DNA of 64,000 nucleotides from Symsagittifera roscoffensis (taxonomy: Eukaryota; Xenacoelomorpha; Acoela; Convolutidae): positions 69,660,223-69,724,222 of the forward strand of contig NC_087062.1 in the NCBI RefSeq assembly GCF_963678635.1, in the 5' to 3' direction. Below the pieces are notes generated by a model, which did not search any database, was not told the DNA's origin, and worked only from the letters and a program-made list of their open reading frames with translations. The translations under genes and the position numbers were made by a program. Of the stretch, positions 1-11,185 are shown piece after piece (positions within the stretch are counted from its first letter, which is position 1; each line of letters begins with the position of its first letter).

Positions 1-984
1 TCAGTAGCCAGGACCAGAAGCTAATGGAAACAACCATTTTGTAACGACAACTTTTTTTCAAAAAAAAATCGCCACAGCGCATATCCGCTTCTGCAACGAT
101 CGCTAACCCAGTAGAACTAATGAATGGAACAACAATGAACCCATCAAGATGACTTAACTAGCCACAAAGTGTCCTGAAAAATGATAAAAAACGTGTACCA
201 CAAAAGATCGCATCAAGAACAAACACAAAAAAGACATATTACAGAAACATAAAAATCAAAATCAAAAACTTAGTATTCCCATGAACCGTCAGCATACCCA
301 CAACGCATTAACACATTGACAACCCCAAAAAACCTGTCGATGTATTTTTTGGTTGTCAAAACTGAAGAAACATTCAGTAGCCGAGACCAGAAGCTAGTGG
401 AAACTACCGATTTGTAACGACAACCTTTTCGGACAAAAAAGTACCACCGAGAAAATCCGCTTCTGCAATGATCGCTAATTTAGTAGAACTGATGAAAAAA
501 AACAACAATGAACACATCAAAATGACTTAACTAGCCACATAGTGTCTGAAAAAAAATTGTACCACAAAAGATCGCATCAAGAACAAACACAAAAAATGAC
601 AAATTTCAGAATCATAAAAACCAAAATCAAAATATAGTACTCCCATGAACCACCAGCATGTCCACAACGCTTTAACAAACCAAAAAAAATGTCGCAGTGT
701 ATTTTTTTGGTTGTCAAAACTGAAGAAACATTCAGTAGCCAGGACCAGAAGCTAGTGGAAACAACCATTTTGTGACGACAACTTTTTTCAAAAAAAAATT
801 ACCACAGCGCATATCCGCTTCTGCAACGATCGCTAACCCAGTAGAACTAATGAATGGAACAACAATGAACACATCAAGATGACTTAACTAGCCACACAGT
901 GTCCTGAAAAATGAAAAAAAAAACTTGTACCACAAAATATCGCATCAAGAACAAACACAAAAAAGACATATTTCAGAAACATAA
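1..984. repeat. Satellite A, left flank of the mobile element
   Basis: Tandem monomers of about 360 bp. The marker GACCAGAAGCTA recurs near 12, 385 and 743. Two monomer types alternate: one reads CCGAGACCAG with AATCCGCTTCTGCAATG, the other CCAGGACCAG with CATATCCGCTTCTGCAACG. The array breaks inside a monomer at 984 and resumes at 17108 at the matching monomer position, so the DNA between is an insertion. Open frames here are incidental. Confidence 0.95.
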
Positions 985-1009
985 CATTACGTCGCCATTC
1001 CGTGTTATT
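985..1009 (+). repeat. Left terminal inverted repeat
   Basis: Begins CATTACGTCGCCATTCCGTG and matches the reverse complement of 17083-17107 over 25 bp with one mismatch (T versus A at the 14th base). The similarity stops right after it. Confidence 0.9.
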
Positions 1010-1055
1010 TGGTTTTTGCGGAATCGGTGCCAAAAAGCTAGAAATCGTGTGTCCC

Positions 1056-1385
1056 GGATTCCGGAACACACGCACTTTCTTTGATAATTTTAGATTCCGT
1101 GGATTCCTAATTCAAACCAGTTTGTATGTGACCAGCTTTTGTCATGGATTCCGGGACAGCTAAAACCACCGATTTTGTGGCCAATCCCGGAATCCATGAC
1201 AAAAACCATGGAATCCGATACCATATTAAAACGCATTAAAAAACGGTTTTACCATGGATTCCTGGGCTTTTGGCTTCTGCGTGTTCTGGAATCCGGGACT
1301 TTACCAAGGGACTGGATTCCATGACATTTTACAACAATTATCAATACACAAAATTAGAAATGTTTAGTGTTTTGCCATGGATTCC
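1056..1385. promoter_or_regulatory. Left subterminal cluster of GGATTCC/GGAATCC sites
   Basis: Nine copies of a 7-bp core in both orientations start at 1056, 1101, 1146, 1189, 1210, 1256, 1288, 1314 and 1379. Most are flanked by CAT or CCC/CCG (for example CCATGGATTCCTGG). Many are extended palindromes such as TCCCGGATTCCGGA. A matching cluster of nine lies at the right end. Clustered subterminal repeats bind the transposase in several TIR transposon families; that role is inferred here. Apparent reading frames across the cluster come from the repeat itself. Confidence 0.75.
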
Positions 1386-1399
1386 ATGATTAACACAAC

Positions 1400-1515
1400 T
1401 GTTAATGATACCATGATTAACAAAAGAAATCTTTTAGTGACTTAAGTGACTTCTTTCTGTTAATGATACCATGATTAACAAAAGAAATCTTTTAGTGACT
1501 TAAGTGACTTCTTTC
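1400..1515 (+). repeat. 58-bp tandem duplication
   Basis: Two adjacent near-identical copies start at 1400 and 1458, each beginning TGTTAATGATACCATG and ending GTGACTTCTTTC. They lie between the subterminal cluster and the 248-bp duplication. No coding potential is seen. Confidence 0.9.
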
Positions 1516-1526
1516 GAAAAGAAAGA

Positions 1527-2025
1527 GGTTAAAAAACTATTGTATACTCTATACAGTTCAACTGTATCACTCTATACTGTATACTATATACTCTATACTG
1601 TATACTGTATATACAGATTTTTCAATTAGTTTAGTTTCACTAGTTTTACATGTATTTGATGTTCATGTTGTAGAACAACAATATTCATTCTTCTAGAACA
1701 TTTAAAATGTACAGGATTTCGGCATGACTTTTTTAAAACAGGTAATTGTAACCGTTACCGTAACGTGACAATGGGGTTAAAAAACTATTGTATACTCTAT
1801 ACAGTTCAACTGTATCACTCTATACTGTATACTATATACTCTATACTGTATACTGTATATACAGATTTTTCAATTAGTTTAGTTTCACTAGTTTTACATG
1901 TATTTGATGTTCATGTTGTAGAACAACAATATTCATTCTTCTAGAACATTTAAAATGTACAGGATTTCGGCATGCATTTTTTTAAAACAGGTAATTGTAA
2001 CCGTTACCGTAACGTGACAATGGGG
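1527..2025 (+). repeat. 248-bp tandem duplication with TATACTG/TATACTC tract
   Basis: Copies start at 1527 and 1775 with GGTTAAAAAACTATTG and are almost identical. Each holds an AT-rich run of TATACTS words, the motif TACAGGATTTCGGCATG, and a GTAACCGTTACCGTAACGTG stretch. A weaker third start of the motif (TTACAGGATTTCAGCATT) is near 2040. The block fills most of the gap between the left end and gene 1 and may hold its promoter (inference). Confidence 0.9.
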
Positions 2026-2421
2026 ACCATTTGTCATTTACAGGATTTCAGCATTCTAGCAAATTTTATAATTATTTTAGTTTAACTAGTTTCATTTGAT
2101 GTTCAACATTTGAAGTTCAGAAAAACAGCCTGTGAGTTGAATATGAATACTACTCATGATTATTCAACACTAAAACTTGAGTCTCATAAACTATTCAACA
2201 CTTAAGCTTGAGTCTCATAATAGGATAAGTTAGTAACTTGTTGTCAGAAAAAGTTTGCACGCGCGTGCGCACAACTCAGTGTCAAGATTCACACTATATC
2301 ATATAGTAACTATGATAGTTACTTTAAATCACCATTGCATAAATTCAATTCAACATTGTTTTGAAAAAAGTCCTTCATCGAAAGATTCAACAAAAGTTAC
2401 TCACAATTGTCAACTTGAACA
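2026..2421. other. Leader region upstream of gene 1
   Basis: Non-coding AT-rich DNA. It includes a short direct repeat, ATTCAACACTWAARCTTGAG followed by TCTCATAA, at about 2161-2190 and 2192-2220, and a GCACGCGCGTGCGC palindrome at about 2258-2271. No clear TATA box or 5' splice site can be assigned. The gene 1 start is taken at 2422. Confidence 0.5.
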
Positions 2422-5400
2422 ATGGAATTATGGAATAAATTTTTAATTTCTGGCGCCGACTCGGACATTAACCGTCAGTTTGTTGACTGTAACATTCTGG
2501 ATGCAATTGCCGAAAAGTTTATCCAAAAAAAGTACGACAAGTTATCAAAGATTCTTGAAGAGATGCTCGCAGGGACGGATAAGTGGATCGTTTCTGATGT
2601 TCTTCGTCAGATATCTGTGCGGGGACAATCAAAAAAAGCTACAATTTTAGCAGTAAGTAACTCTTCACAAATTTATCGTTTTCAGTCACCAAACATTCTT
2701 TACGTTGATTAATTCAACTTCAATTACGTTCAATTACGTTCATCTTTACGTTCAATTAAAATTCAACTTTCAATAAAATTTATATCCAATTGGGATAACA
2801 CAACACTGTTTAGGCTCGCGTAATGCAACTCGTAATTCTTCGTGGTTCAAGAGAAATGCCTTGGACCAAAACTCGGAAGGAGCTAGTAAAGTGTTTCTTC
2901 GGTCCAATGTTCATACCTGACGAAGTTGATCCTTATAAAGCGCTCAAAGCAACCGAAACTTCATTTTCATTTGAACAGTGCGGCACTCAATCAAACCTAC
3001 CTCAAACATTGGAAGAGTCAAGACACGTTTCCAGGATAATGAAACGATCAAAATTGATGTCTATAACAGCTGACAACTCCCAACAACTATGGGGACAAGT
3101 GCTGAAACTGATACGACAAAAAAAATTCAAATAAGCACATTTGTTAAATTGATTCGACAATCCGCATTCAGCCGTAAAAAGACGTATTCTGGGTATAGAA
3201 AGAATGACACAAATGTCTTACGAGTTTTGGCGATGGAACTATTTTCTAAAAGAGGTTCAACGAAGGATTTTGAGTTTTGCTTGGGCATCGCTTGTAAAAC
3301 TGGAAACGTAGAAGAAGTGATCAACATTATCCGGAATAGACTACAACTGATTGGCCTCGGACAAAATTTAGTACCCTCAATGAGAAATGTCCAACGATCA
3401 ACTGCAAGCCTTGTAAATCACTTTTTGGCATTGTGCAAACCACAGAAGTCCTTCTCTGGATTCAGAACGGACTTGGTTGCATGTATACAACTAGCTGTTT
3501 TTCTATTGTTTAAAACAGAAAACATCAACAACGTTAAAGTCGATATTTGGGGTGACGGTTGTGAAATTGGTGGCACAGAAGTTACGAGAATGGCTTTTAG
3601 ACTACTTTCTGAAGATATTAGCGCCCAATCTGCTACGAGCGTCTTCTGCTTCGCAGGTACTCCTTTTTCTAAAATCTTTTTAAAATCATTTCTTCACAAG
3701 TTTTTTTCTCAATTTGAGACTAAAATGATTTTTTAGCTTATCGAGGAAAAGACTCAAGGTTTGCGATGGAGTTGAACTTGGGACCGAGTGTTGTCGGATG
3801 TCAAGAGTCAGGGTGGTTATTCCAGCAAACAAATCAGTTGAAAAATTTGGGAGCAAAATTGACGTACAGTGGAGATACCCCGTTTCTCCATCGACTGATA
3901 CTGGGCTCCGGAAACGACCTGTCTACAGATTACCCTTCTAAGATGGCACTTTATGTAGAAGACGAACGTTTTCTACCTTCCCTTTGCGACAAAATAACTG
4001 GTCGAAGAACGGATGTAAAGATTCCATTTCGCACGAATATTCCTGAAACTTCTCTAGTTTTCCTTAATGACGTGAGATGCATTTGCCCAGATGCCACGCA
4101 CATGCTCACTCGATGCGTTGAAAGTGACCTGAGAAAAATGGCTCAAAAAATTATCAACGACAAAAGTCCGTTCGAAATGGAGTTTCTTCACCGCTTTGAA
4201 CAGAATCTGTCATGTCGTGATGCCAAGAGACCCGTCTTCCAATTTACAAGAACTGCGAAAAATGCGCAACAAGTTGGAACTGTTGGAGCGGTATCGTTAT
4301 CTGGAAGTGGTGCCTTAACTGTTATCGCGGACAAAGAGGAGTTGAAGGTATGCTAAATTACCATTTTAATGTATCCTTATAATTTCAATTTTACAATGTT
4401 ACAATTTACAATGTTACAATTTAGGATGCCAAATTTGGAACAATAACCGACCTATATGATGGAGTGTGGTGCGATGAAATAGTTAGCGGTACCTCAGATA
4501 AAACCGTCGCAAATTCCATTGATGTCCTCAAAGTATTGCATCCAATTTTGTTCACGAAAGAGGACCCTAAAGCGAAAGGAAAACTTTCTCTAACGACTCT
4601 GGATGCAAGCGAACTTTTGAGAAAAAGCTTGAACCGTTGTATTACTATCTTGAGAAGTTCTAAGGAAAGTTTTAACGTAATTGATTTCAATTTTTGGGCG
4701 GAAACCTACTATCAAACTTCTTTACTATTATTCGCAGAACACGGACTGACGCCATACAAACTCAAGCTGGTGACTATTCCGCAAATTGTTGAAGGAAACT
4801 TCGTGGTGTCCCCGTGGAACCACATTTGCGAAGGTCTAGAAAAATCTAACCATCACGCCAGCAAAGATTTTCATTCAAGAACAATGCGTGGAGGCGGAAA
4901 AATGTGTAATCATGATCCACTTTTTCTTGAAAGTTTTTTCTCTTTTTGCAAGCTCCTTCAACGTACTAAAGCAGAAAAAGAAGTGCCTGACGTTTTAGCG
5001 AATCTTACGAGTGTTTTCAACGTGTCATTAGGACAAACTTATCTGGAAATATGCATCGACGCAGTACCGAATCCTCGTATTGCTGTCGGAGAAGTGCGTG
5101 CGAAGAATAAGATGTTAACTGGGATGAGATTTTACGTACTGGGCTCGTTTGCTGGAACCCCTGCAGTTGATGGAGGAAACAGACACGTGCCTCGTCTAAC
5201 AGCCCAACTTATGATGGAAAAGTGGATCAAGGAACATGGGGGTTCTGTTTACCGAAAAGACACAGCAGAGACTCTCTTATATTCACACTCCAAAACCCCG
5301 CATTGTTACATAGTTTTGAGGGACGAAACCGATCTTTCAATTGGAACTATGACAACGGAAGAAGTTGATGAATTCTACACGACGCTTAGAAAGGGCCAAA

Positions 5401-5765
5401 CAAAAAAGAAAAAGATTCAAAGTGAAAGTGGAACTTCTGATTGTAACAGTGAAAATGGAGAGCGAAGAAACTCGAAAGGAATACGCAAAAAATCACAGGC
5501 AGCTTTAATTTGTGAGCTTTTTGCTGGAGGCGATTTTCAGTTCCTCAAAGCTCAATTTATTTTTGATACAATCAAATCTGATTCTGTTCTTGATCCTGAA
5601 AACTATATTTTACAGCCAGGATCAAGTTTCAGGAAGATAAACGTCAATGATGTCCGCCCATTGTTAATGGATCAATGTGGAGGCAAAAAAACTGAAGAAA
5701 ATGTTTCGGCCATTAGTTCACTGCGAAAATATAGAAAATCCAAATGCGAAAAATCCGCTTTATAA
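2422..5765 (+). CDS. Candidate transposase, about 1,008 aa, split BRCT-like C-terminus, one -1 frame break
   Basis: Exons are 2422-2652, 2814-3656, 3737-4347 and 4425-5765; all joins keep frame and have GT...AG borders. One break remains: near 3118-3125 the frame must move by -1 at CAA AAA AAA TTC, because the first frame stops at 3132 and the second has a stop at 3071. After the shift the protein runs on to TAA at 5763. Visible features: VDIWGDG (D321, D325), PDATHMLTR (D477, H480) followed by E487, and an EGLEKSNHHA segment (E698, E701) followed by RGGG. The spacing could fit a DDE/D-type RNase H-fold transposase, but this is motif reading, not homology. At about 796-880 FYVLGSF...KEHGG resembles the first half of a BRCT domain; after a Lys-rich insert, FIFDTI...LDPENYIL (about 933-960) resembles its end. 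It is the only transposase-like gene in the element and nearest the left TIR. AATAAA follows 110 bp after the stop. Confidence 0.78.
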
Positions 5766-6163
5766 CTTTTTCATTTGTCTTTCAATTTTGTTATTATCTT
5801 AATTTCTACTAAAACCGTTTTCAAAGTTGACAGTGACGTGCAATTTAGTTTTGTCCTTCCTAGTTTTGTCCATCAATAAAGATTAATTACATCATATACA
5901 TATTAATATATATCATATTATGATAGTATAATAGTTATAGTATCAATATTAGTATATATTAGTAATATTAGTATAATATTATAGTATAATAGTATTCATA
6001 TTAATCATATAATATATTATATACTCAGTCCAGTCTACAGTGGACTTCAAGTCCATGTAAGTTACTTCAAGTATGATATATATATATAAGTTTATGTAAT
6101 TGCTACATGATGTACTAGTAGTACAGTGCTACTAGTTGGTAACTGTTAAAAAGGCTTTGTCCC
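5766..6163. other. Gene 1 / gene 2 intergenic AT-rich region
   Basis: Holds the gene 1 polyadenylation signal, then about 200 bp of nearly pure A/T words (ATATTAGTATAAT and similar, about 5885-6090). No ORF is supported. Confidence 0.6.
5875..5880 (+). terminator. Polyadenylation signal AATAAA of gene 1
   Basis: Canonical AATAAA 110 bp after the gene 1 stop codon, just before the AT-rich tract. Position supports it as the 3'-end signal; the cleavage site is not determined. Confidence 0.6.
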
Positions 6164-6230
6164 GGATTCCGGGCCAGAAAAGAATTCAGTCCTCGGATTT
6201 CGGCACCCAACTTTTTTGAGATTACACAAA
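6164..6230 (+). repeat. Internal copy of element motifs between genes 1 and 2
   Basis: One GGATTCC core at 6164-6170 inside CCCGGATTCCGGGCC, followed by CTCGGATTTCGGCACCC, a relative of the TACAGGATTTCGGCA motif found elsewhere in the element. It shows that the terminal motifs also occur at a gene boundary. Confidence 0.6.
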
Positions 6231-6425
6231 ATAAATTATTGCAAAAAAACGGCCTTTATCAAAATCAGTACTTTACAGTAATTTAGCACACTTGTCCAAT
6301 GCTTTCTCTGTTACCATAGCAATAAATCCGTTTCTCTGAGAAAGTTTCTCTGAAACACGTGGCAGTGCATTGTTATTCACACACACGTTTAGTTAGTCAC
6401 ATGAGCTTTGAAACGGCAGGAATAG

Positions 6426-6432
6426 TATATAA
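6426..6432 (+). promoter_or_regulatory. Possible TATA box of gene 2
   Basis: TATATAA stands about 180 bp before the gene 2 ATG. A TTTTCAG acceptor-like site ends at 6604, seven bases before the ATG, which suggests a 5' UTR intron or a trans-splice acceptor. Neither is proven. Confidence 0.35.
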
Positions 6433-6610
6433 CTTTCTCGTGTCTTTTCTCGTAACTTTCTTGTCGGCGAAAAGTTATTGATAACATTGTATCAATTATT
6501 TTTCATTTATTCGTTTATCGCAGCGAAGATTATAATCCACCTTCAAACTTTCAAAGTTGAATTTAAATTCAACGATTGTTACAAGTTAAATTTCTTATTT
6601 TCAGTAAGAA

Positions 6611-9600
6611 ATGCCAAATCGTCAGAGAAGAGAAACTGACAAAACCTGCAATGGTAAGTAATTATAATAATTAAGTGTAAATTAGAATGGTTAAACCATC
6701 ATTCAGTTGAACTACAGTTATGATTGGTCTTAAACAAAATAGACTTTGTGTTTTTGAGTGAATTTAAAGTTCATTTGATTGATTTTTTGATTGACAAAAA
6801 CCTCTAGATTGCATTATAAAGAAAAATAAATTATTTAAATACTGAAATATTGACCGTCAAGTGTGACAATCATTGTCATGATACGGCCCGTATAACCGAG
6901 TTATACTAAATTACTGAAACCGTTTCGTGACCGTCACGAATCATTGTCGTGAATGAATTCGTAATTCACGAATTCGTGACGAATCACTGAAATCAACCAT
7001 ATTAGAACAACCGATATTTACAGGAAAATGGCATGCATGTAACCTGGTAATCAACAAAACTTTTATTGGTTTTTCCAGAAGCCAGTACTGTAATTAAATT
7101 ACATCATGTTATTAATCAATAATCATTCACATATTAGAATTTTGCTTCCATCATCCCATGATATATCAGTGATAAACTATAACTTTTTTAGAATGTCGTA
7201 AAGTCTTTCACTCTACCGGCACGCTCAACCGCCACAGAAGACTAAACGTTTGCCGAGCTAAGCATGTCAAACGGGAGAGCATGCTTCGATGCATGTTTTG
7301 CGGTGTGCCCGAATCTTCTTGGTTCGCGGACATCTATGCAGTTGCTGAACATGCATTGAGTCCCTACTGCTGGAACAAAATCAGGAGCAATCGTGTACGA
7401 GGAGTCGAAGCAAATTTTCTGGCGCCAACACGAACAAACTTTGATGCAGTCGTGAGAACATGGAAAGGCTGCAAAAAAGCGTTTTCCCTGGCTGATAGAC
7501 GTCGAAGCAAGCAGTTTGAAGACGAAGAGTTTCGGTTTGGTAAGGTTTTGTTAGCCCTCAGGCCCTGGGTTGCTTTTGGCCAACTGAAAAAAAATAATTT
7601 TGCAATAAAAAATAACCGCTATTTTGGTGACTGAAATAAAATAAAATAATAAAATAATCAATTGCAACTTGAAGGTTGAACATGATTTTCAACAAATTTT
7701 TTTTGTTATGTAAGATTTTGGACAAACTTCGGAAGTCATAGTCAATATAGACAAGTTGTGTTTAGACATGGACGCAGTTGACTCCCAGGTGTTTTATTTG
7801 CCCAGTCAACTTCAACAAGCCAAAAAAAAATCAACGAGTTCTCCACTGGCAGGAACAGCACAAATGTTGCCAACAACATCTTGCTCAGTGAACCAAGAAA
7901 ATGCTGAACTTCCACTGGAAGAGGAAGAAGAACCTTCAACGAGTTCTACGAAAAGTCCGGGAACTGCACAGGAAAAGCTTCCTCTTGAAGAGGAAGAACT
8001 GTTTGAAACAGCTGAAGTTGACTCTGAAGTTGGGGATGTCTTTAAGTTCAACTTGAATCTTCTTGATACAGAAGAACAGCAAAGTTCAACTGCAAACAAG
8101 GTAACATTGTTAATCATTAATCTCGAAAAATTCACAAAATTTTCGAGCTTTTGAGAACGATAAAAAAATTGTAGGCCTGTGAACTGTGAAAAAATGAACT
8201 CCATTCTTCATTCAAGAAAAATTATTCTCACTAAACGTGCCAAAATCCAGTACTTTTGAACAAATTTTTGCGAGCTTTTGAGAACGATAAAAAAGTTGTA
8301 GGCATTGTCCTGTTATAAAAATTGGCAATGTTTTGTCATTTGACACTGGATTCCGGGGCTCATGGCTAAAGGTTTGAACATGAATTCCGAGATCAATTCC
8401 TTGCCTAGTTGACAGCATTCGAAAGTGCCATGGATTCTGGAGAGATATTCATTAGGCCCGGAATCCATGGCACTTTCGAATGCTGTCAACTATGCAAAAA
8501 ATTGATCTCGGAATTCATGTTCAAACCCTTAGCCATAAGGCCCGGAATCCAGTGTCAAATGACAAAACATTGCCAATTTTTATCACAGGCCAATGCCTAC
8601 AACTTTTTTATCGTTCTCAAAAGCTCGAAAAAATTTGTTCAAAAGTACAGGATTTTGGCACGTTTAGTGAAAATAATCATTATTTATGATAGAAATAGAA
8701 ATATGATATTTCTTGAATGAAGAATGGAGTTAATTTTTTTAAATGAAGTCACAACGCTGGTTCTTTGGGTTTTTTCAAATGGGTTTGACTCACCCGGACA
8801 AACTACCCACTCACCTCCTTTTTTCAGCAAGCAAAACAGACTAGAGTGGATTCTAAGGCCGCTTCTATCTGGCCTTCTGTAAAGATAGTCTTGCCGAGAG
8901 ACTCACGCATATTGCATTTGAGGCAACTGGAGAGCTTCACGACTATCCAAGATTTACGAAGAGTGTTATCCTGCGTGAGTTTTCTTCATTTTCGTAAAAA
9001 ATGAAAAGTGTTTCACACAGAAAAAAATTATGTTCACAGGCAAAAATCGCGAAATCGTTGGTAAGGACAGTTGAAGCGCGACATATCGAAAGTGCCCTTC
9101 AGGAAGCAGAGTTTTTGAACTCAGAATATGCTGTTTTTGTTCCTGACGCCTTTCGATTCAACGGCTTCACGTCAAAAGTGTCACAATCACTCCTCGACAA
9201 CCCAAACGTCGTGAAGCTTCTATTGGAAGGTTACAAAAAACCATTAACCCTCCGCTCGTACGACTCGAATTTCAGGGTTAGTACTACTAACGCTTTAGTA
9301 CGCTTTCTTTTCAAAAGATTTGCCAACAAAAGTTGCCAGTATAAAATTTTTATCATGACCGTCATTCATTCATTCACTGAAAGTTGAGGTTGAAATGTCT
9401 CTGGATGATTTTCCGAAGTTTTTTCAATTCAATTTCTAATTTCTTACTAAGTTATAGTATTGAACCATTCCAGGAACAAACAAGGATAATTGATGGAAAA
9501 GGGGTGGATCAGTTGTTCAGAAAAACACCTCCCATGTTTTACAACATTATTGACGCTGATGCCGCACATCAAAAAATCACAAAATTTACACAACCGTCAT

Positions 9601-10659
9601 TCCTATCGAGTACCTCGCTGGGACACATTCATTCAAAAAGTTTGCCCGCAGCATATCGGCCCAATAAAGAGTCCAACTTTCTTCTCATTTCTCAAGATGG
9701 CGCTGTGACAATGTTCCACCAAGATTTTTCCAGCACATCAGTCCTCTATATTCTACTGAAAGGATGTAAGACGTTCTTCTTGATAGCCCCGACGAGCATC
9801 AACCAGGATCTCTTCAACCAGTTCCTGCAGCAGCCCCGAAGGAAATTTTTCTTCGGTTCCCATGAAGGCTTGAATATGGGAGGATGCCAAGCTATCACGC
9901 TGAAATCGCGACAAGGTTTAATCATGCCAGCGAATATGATTCATATGGTGGAGACGACAGGCGTTTCTGTCGCCTATGGAGTTAACTTCGTTTTCAAGAA
10001 TCATCTTCGTCTGGCCGCTGATACCTTCAAGACAGAACGCGTTCAGAAAACAAAGTTCACTGAATGCTACCCTTCTTTCTCGTTCCTTGCGCTTACTCAT
10101 ATTGTGTCTCGAGTACAGTGAGTCGTTTAACATCTTTGAAAGTTTAACATCATGTTAAAGAGTCAACTGTGAAAATCTGTGGTTAAAGTTTATAATAATG
10201 TAACCTCAAAATCAATAATTGGAATAATATGACAAAATCTATTTTTTTTTGAATTTTTTGAATTTGTTTACAGAGATGGATCCGACGCAAATGTCGATGA
10301 GCTCGCGGCAATTTTTGACGTGTTTCAAATTCTGAAAAAACACGACTCATCGTTTGCACAACATGTTTCCCTAGTAAAAGACAACGTACGTACAAATTAT
10401 GCTCAAGTTGAAATATTGAATATTTTTCACACAATTTATAGTATAAAGTTGAATATATTTTTTGATGTCATCCAGTATTGTTTTCCAGGATAAATTACTT
10501 GCAACTGGAAACTCTTCGAACCTGGGTAACAACTTCTCTAAAGTTGAACTTTTGGAAAAGCGAATCGAACTCATGATGATGATGAGGCAACATGATTGTG
10601 TCCTAGTCAGTCCAGCCCCAAGTCCAAACAAAAAGTTAAAGGCAAATCCTTCAACCTGA
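6611..10659 (+). CDS. Zinc finger-JmjC protein, 695 aa (KDM2/KDM7-like histone demethylase domain)
   Basis: Eight exons join without frame conflict: 6611-6653, 7192-7539, 7715-8100, 8828-8974, 9040-9276, 9474-10117, 10274-10385 and 10489-10659 (2,088 nt). All introns are GT...AG. N-terminus: a C2HC finger (C13, C16, H29, C35) split by intron 1, then a second Cys/His cluster (C48, C51, H68, C74). Residues about 165-255 are Ser/Thr/Glu-rich. The JmjC domain (about 390-570) has H469-x-D471 in FHQDFSSTSV, K486 in KGCKTF at the 2-oxoglutarate position, and the distal H544 in MPANMIHMV, so the Fe(II) triad is intact. The HxDF..TSV pattern and the following FFG segment are typical of KDM2/KDM7 (PHF8) enzymes, which remove methyl groups from histone lysines. 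No PHD or CXXC reader is evident; the fingers may give DNA binding. The tail has a Met run and PSPNKKLK. Intron 3 holds a foldback. Substrate is unknown. Confidence 0.9.
6654..7191 (+). other. Intron 1 of the JmjC gene with local palindromes
   Basis: A 538-bp intron (GTAAGT...TTTTTAG) splitting the first zinc finger. At about 6928-6984 CGTCACGAATCATTG...ATTCGTGACG forms a hairpin of repeated GTGACGAAT/ATTCGTGAC words. TTTACAGGAAAATGGCATG near 7018 is a weak relative of the TACAGGATTTCGGCA motif. No coding sequence is seen. Confidence 0.55.
8190..8739. repeat. 550-bp foldback (hairpin) element in JmjC intron 3
   Basis: Two arms of about 250-280 bp are near-perfect reverse complements around 8445. 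The outer ends read ATGAACTCCATTCTTCATTC (8194 on) and GAATGAAGAATGGAGTTAAT (8714 on). The centre pairs GACAGCATTCGAAAGTGCC (8411 on) with its complement ending near 8487. Each arm holds the ACAACTTTTTTATCG...GTACAGGATTTTGGCACG composite and GGATTCC cores (8348, 8460, 8544). It lies wholly inside intron 8101-8827, so it should be spliced out. It could be a nested MITE-like element or a source of double-stranded RNA. Open frames across it are palindrome by-products. Confidence 0.85.
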
Positions 10660-11185
10660 CAGCCGTTTATGCCAACCACTGAATATTGCTCAAAAAAATC
10701 TTCTGCTCCCTAGCGACCGCATTTAACGTGTTATTTTTCTCTCGATTATTCGAACATGAAACAATAACATTCGATGTGGAGTCCACTTTCTTCCAAATTC
10801 TGTGTAAATACGCCTTTTCAACTCCTTCGCGGCGCGCAGTTATCACTTTGAGTGACCGTCAAAGTGACTTTATGATGATAATTTATAACTTACGTCATTG
10901 AATGACGTTATGATGATGATTATGATTATACTGTAATTTTTTTTCAGTACTGCTTGTACTGACACTGTCAAAAAAACATAGCTTAAAACTCTTACTATGA
11001 GCCTCATGAGAAACATTTCCAATTGAAGTGTTTGCAAACAATTTGTTTTCTTTTCATTTAATAGAGAGAAAAAATTGATTGCCAATTTTCGGATTTGAAA
11101 AAAGTTACATTGTCAAGGTTTGAAGATTATGAAACTTTAATTGATCACATTCACGCGAAAACACTGAAACTTTGAACTAGTTGAA
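10660..11185. other. Convergent 3' region between the JmjC gene and the minus-strand gene
   Basis: No supported ORF. A plus-strand AATAAA at 11188-11193, just past this stretch, and a minus-strand ATTAAA at 11057-11062 are the only candidate polyadenylation signals seen, so the two transcripts may overlap at their 3' ends. An imperfect repeat of ATGATGATWATTATA words lies near 10870-10930. Confidence 0.45.

Noticed and set aside
1139-1324. 61-codon frame at the left end
   Set aside because: Translation of the left GGATTCC cluster with no splice or neighbour support.
8409-8720. Overlapping open frames of 68-103 codons on both strands
   Set aside because: They lie in the foldback inside a JmjC intron; near-identical peptides on both strands come from the palindrome.
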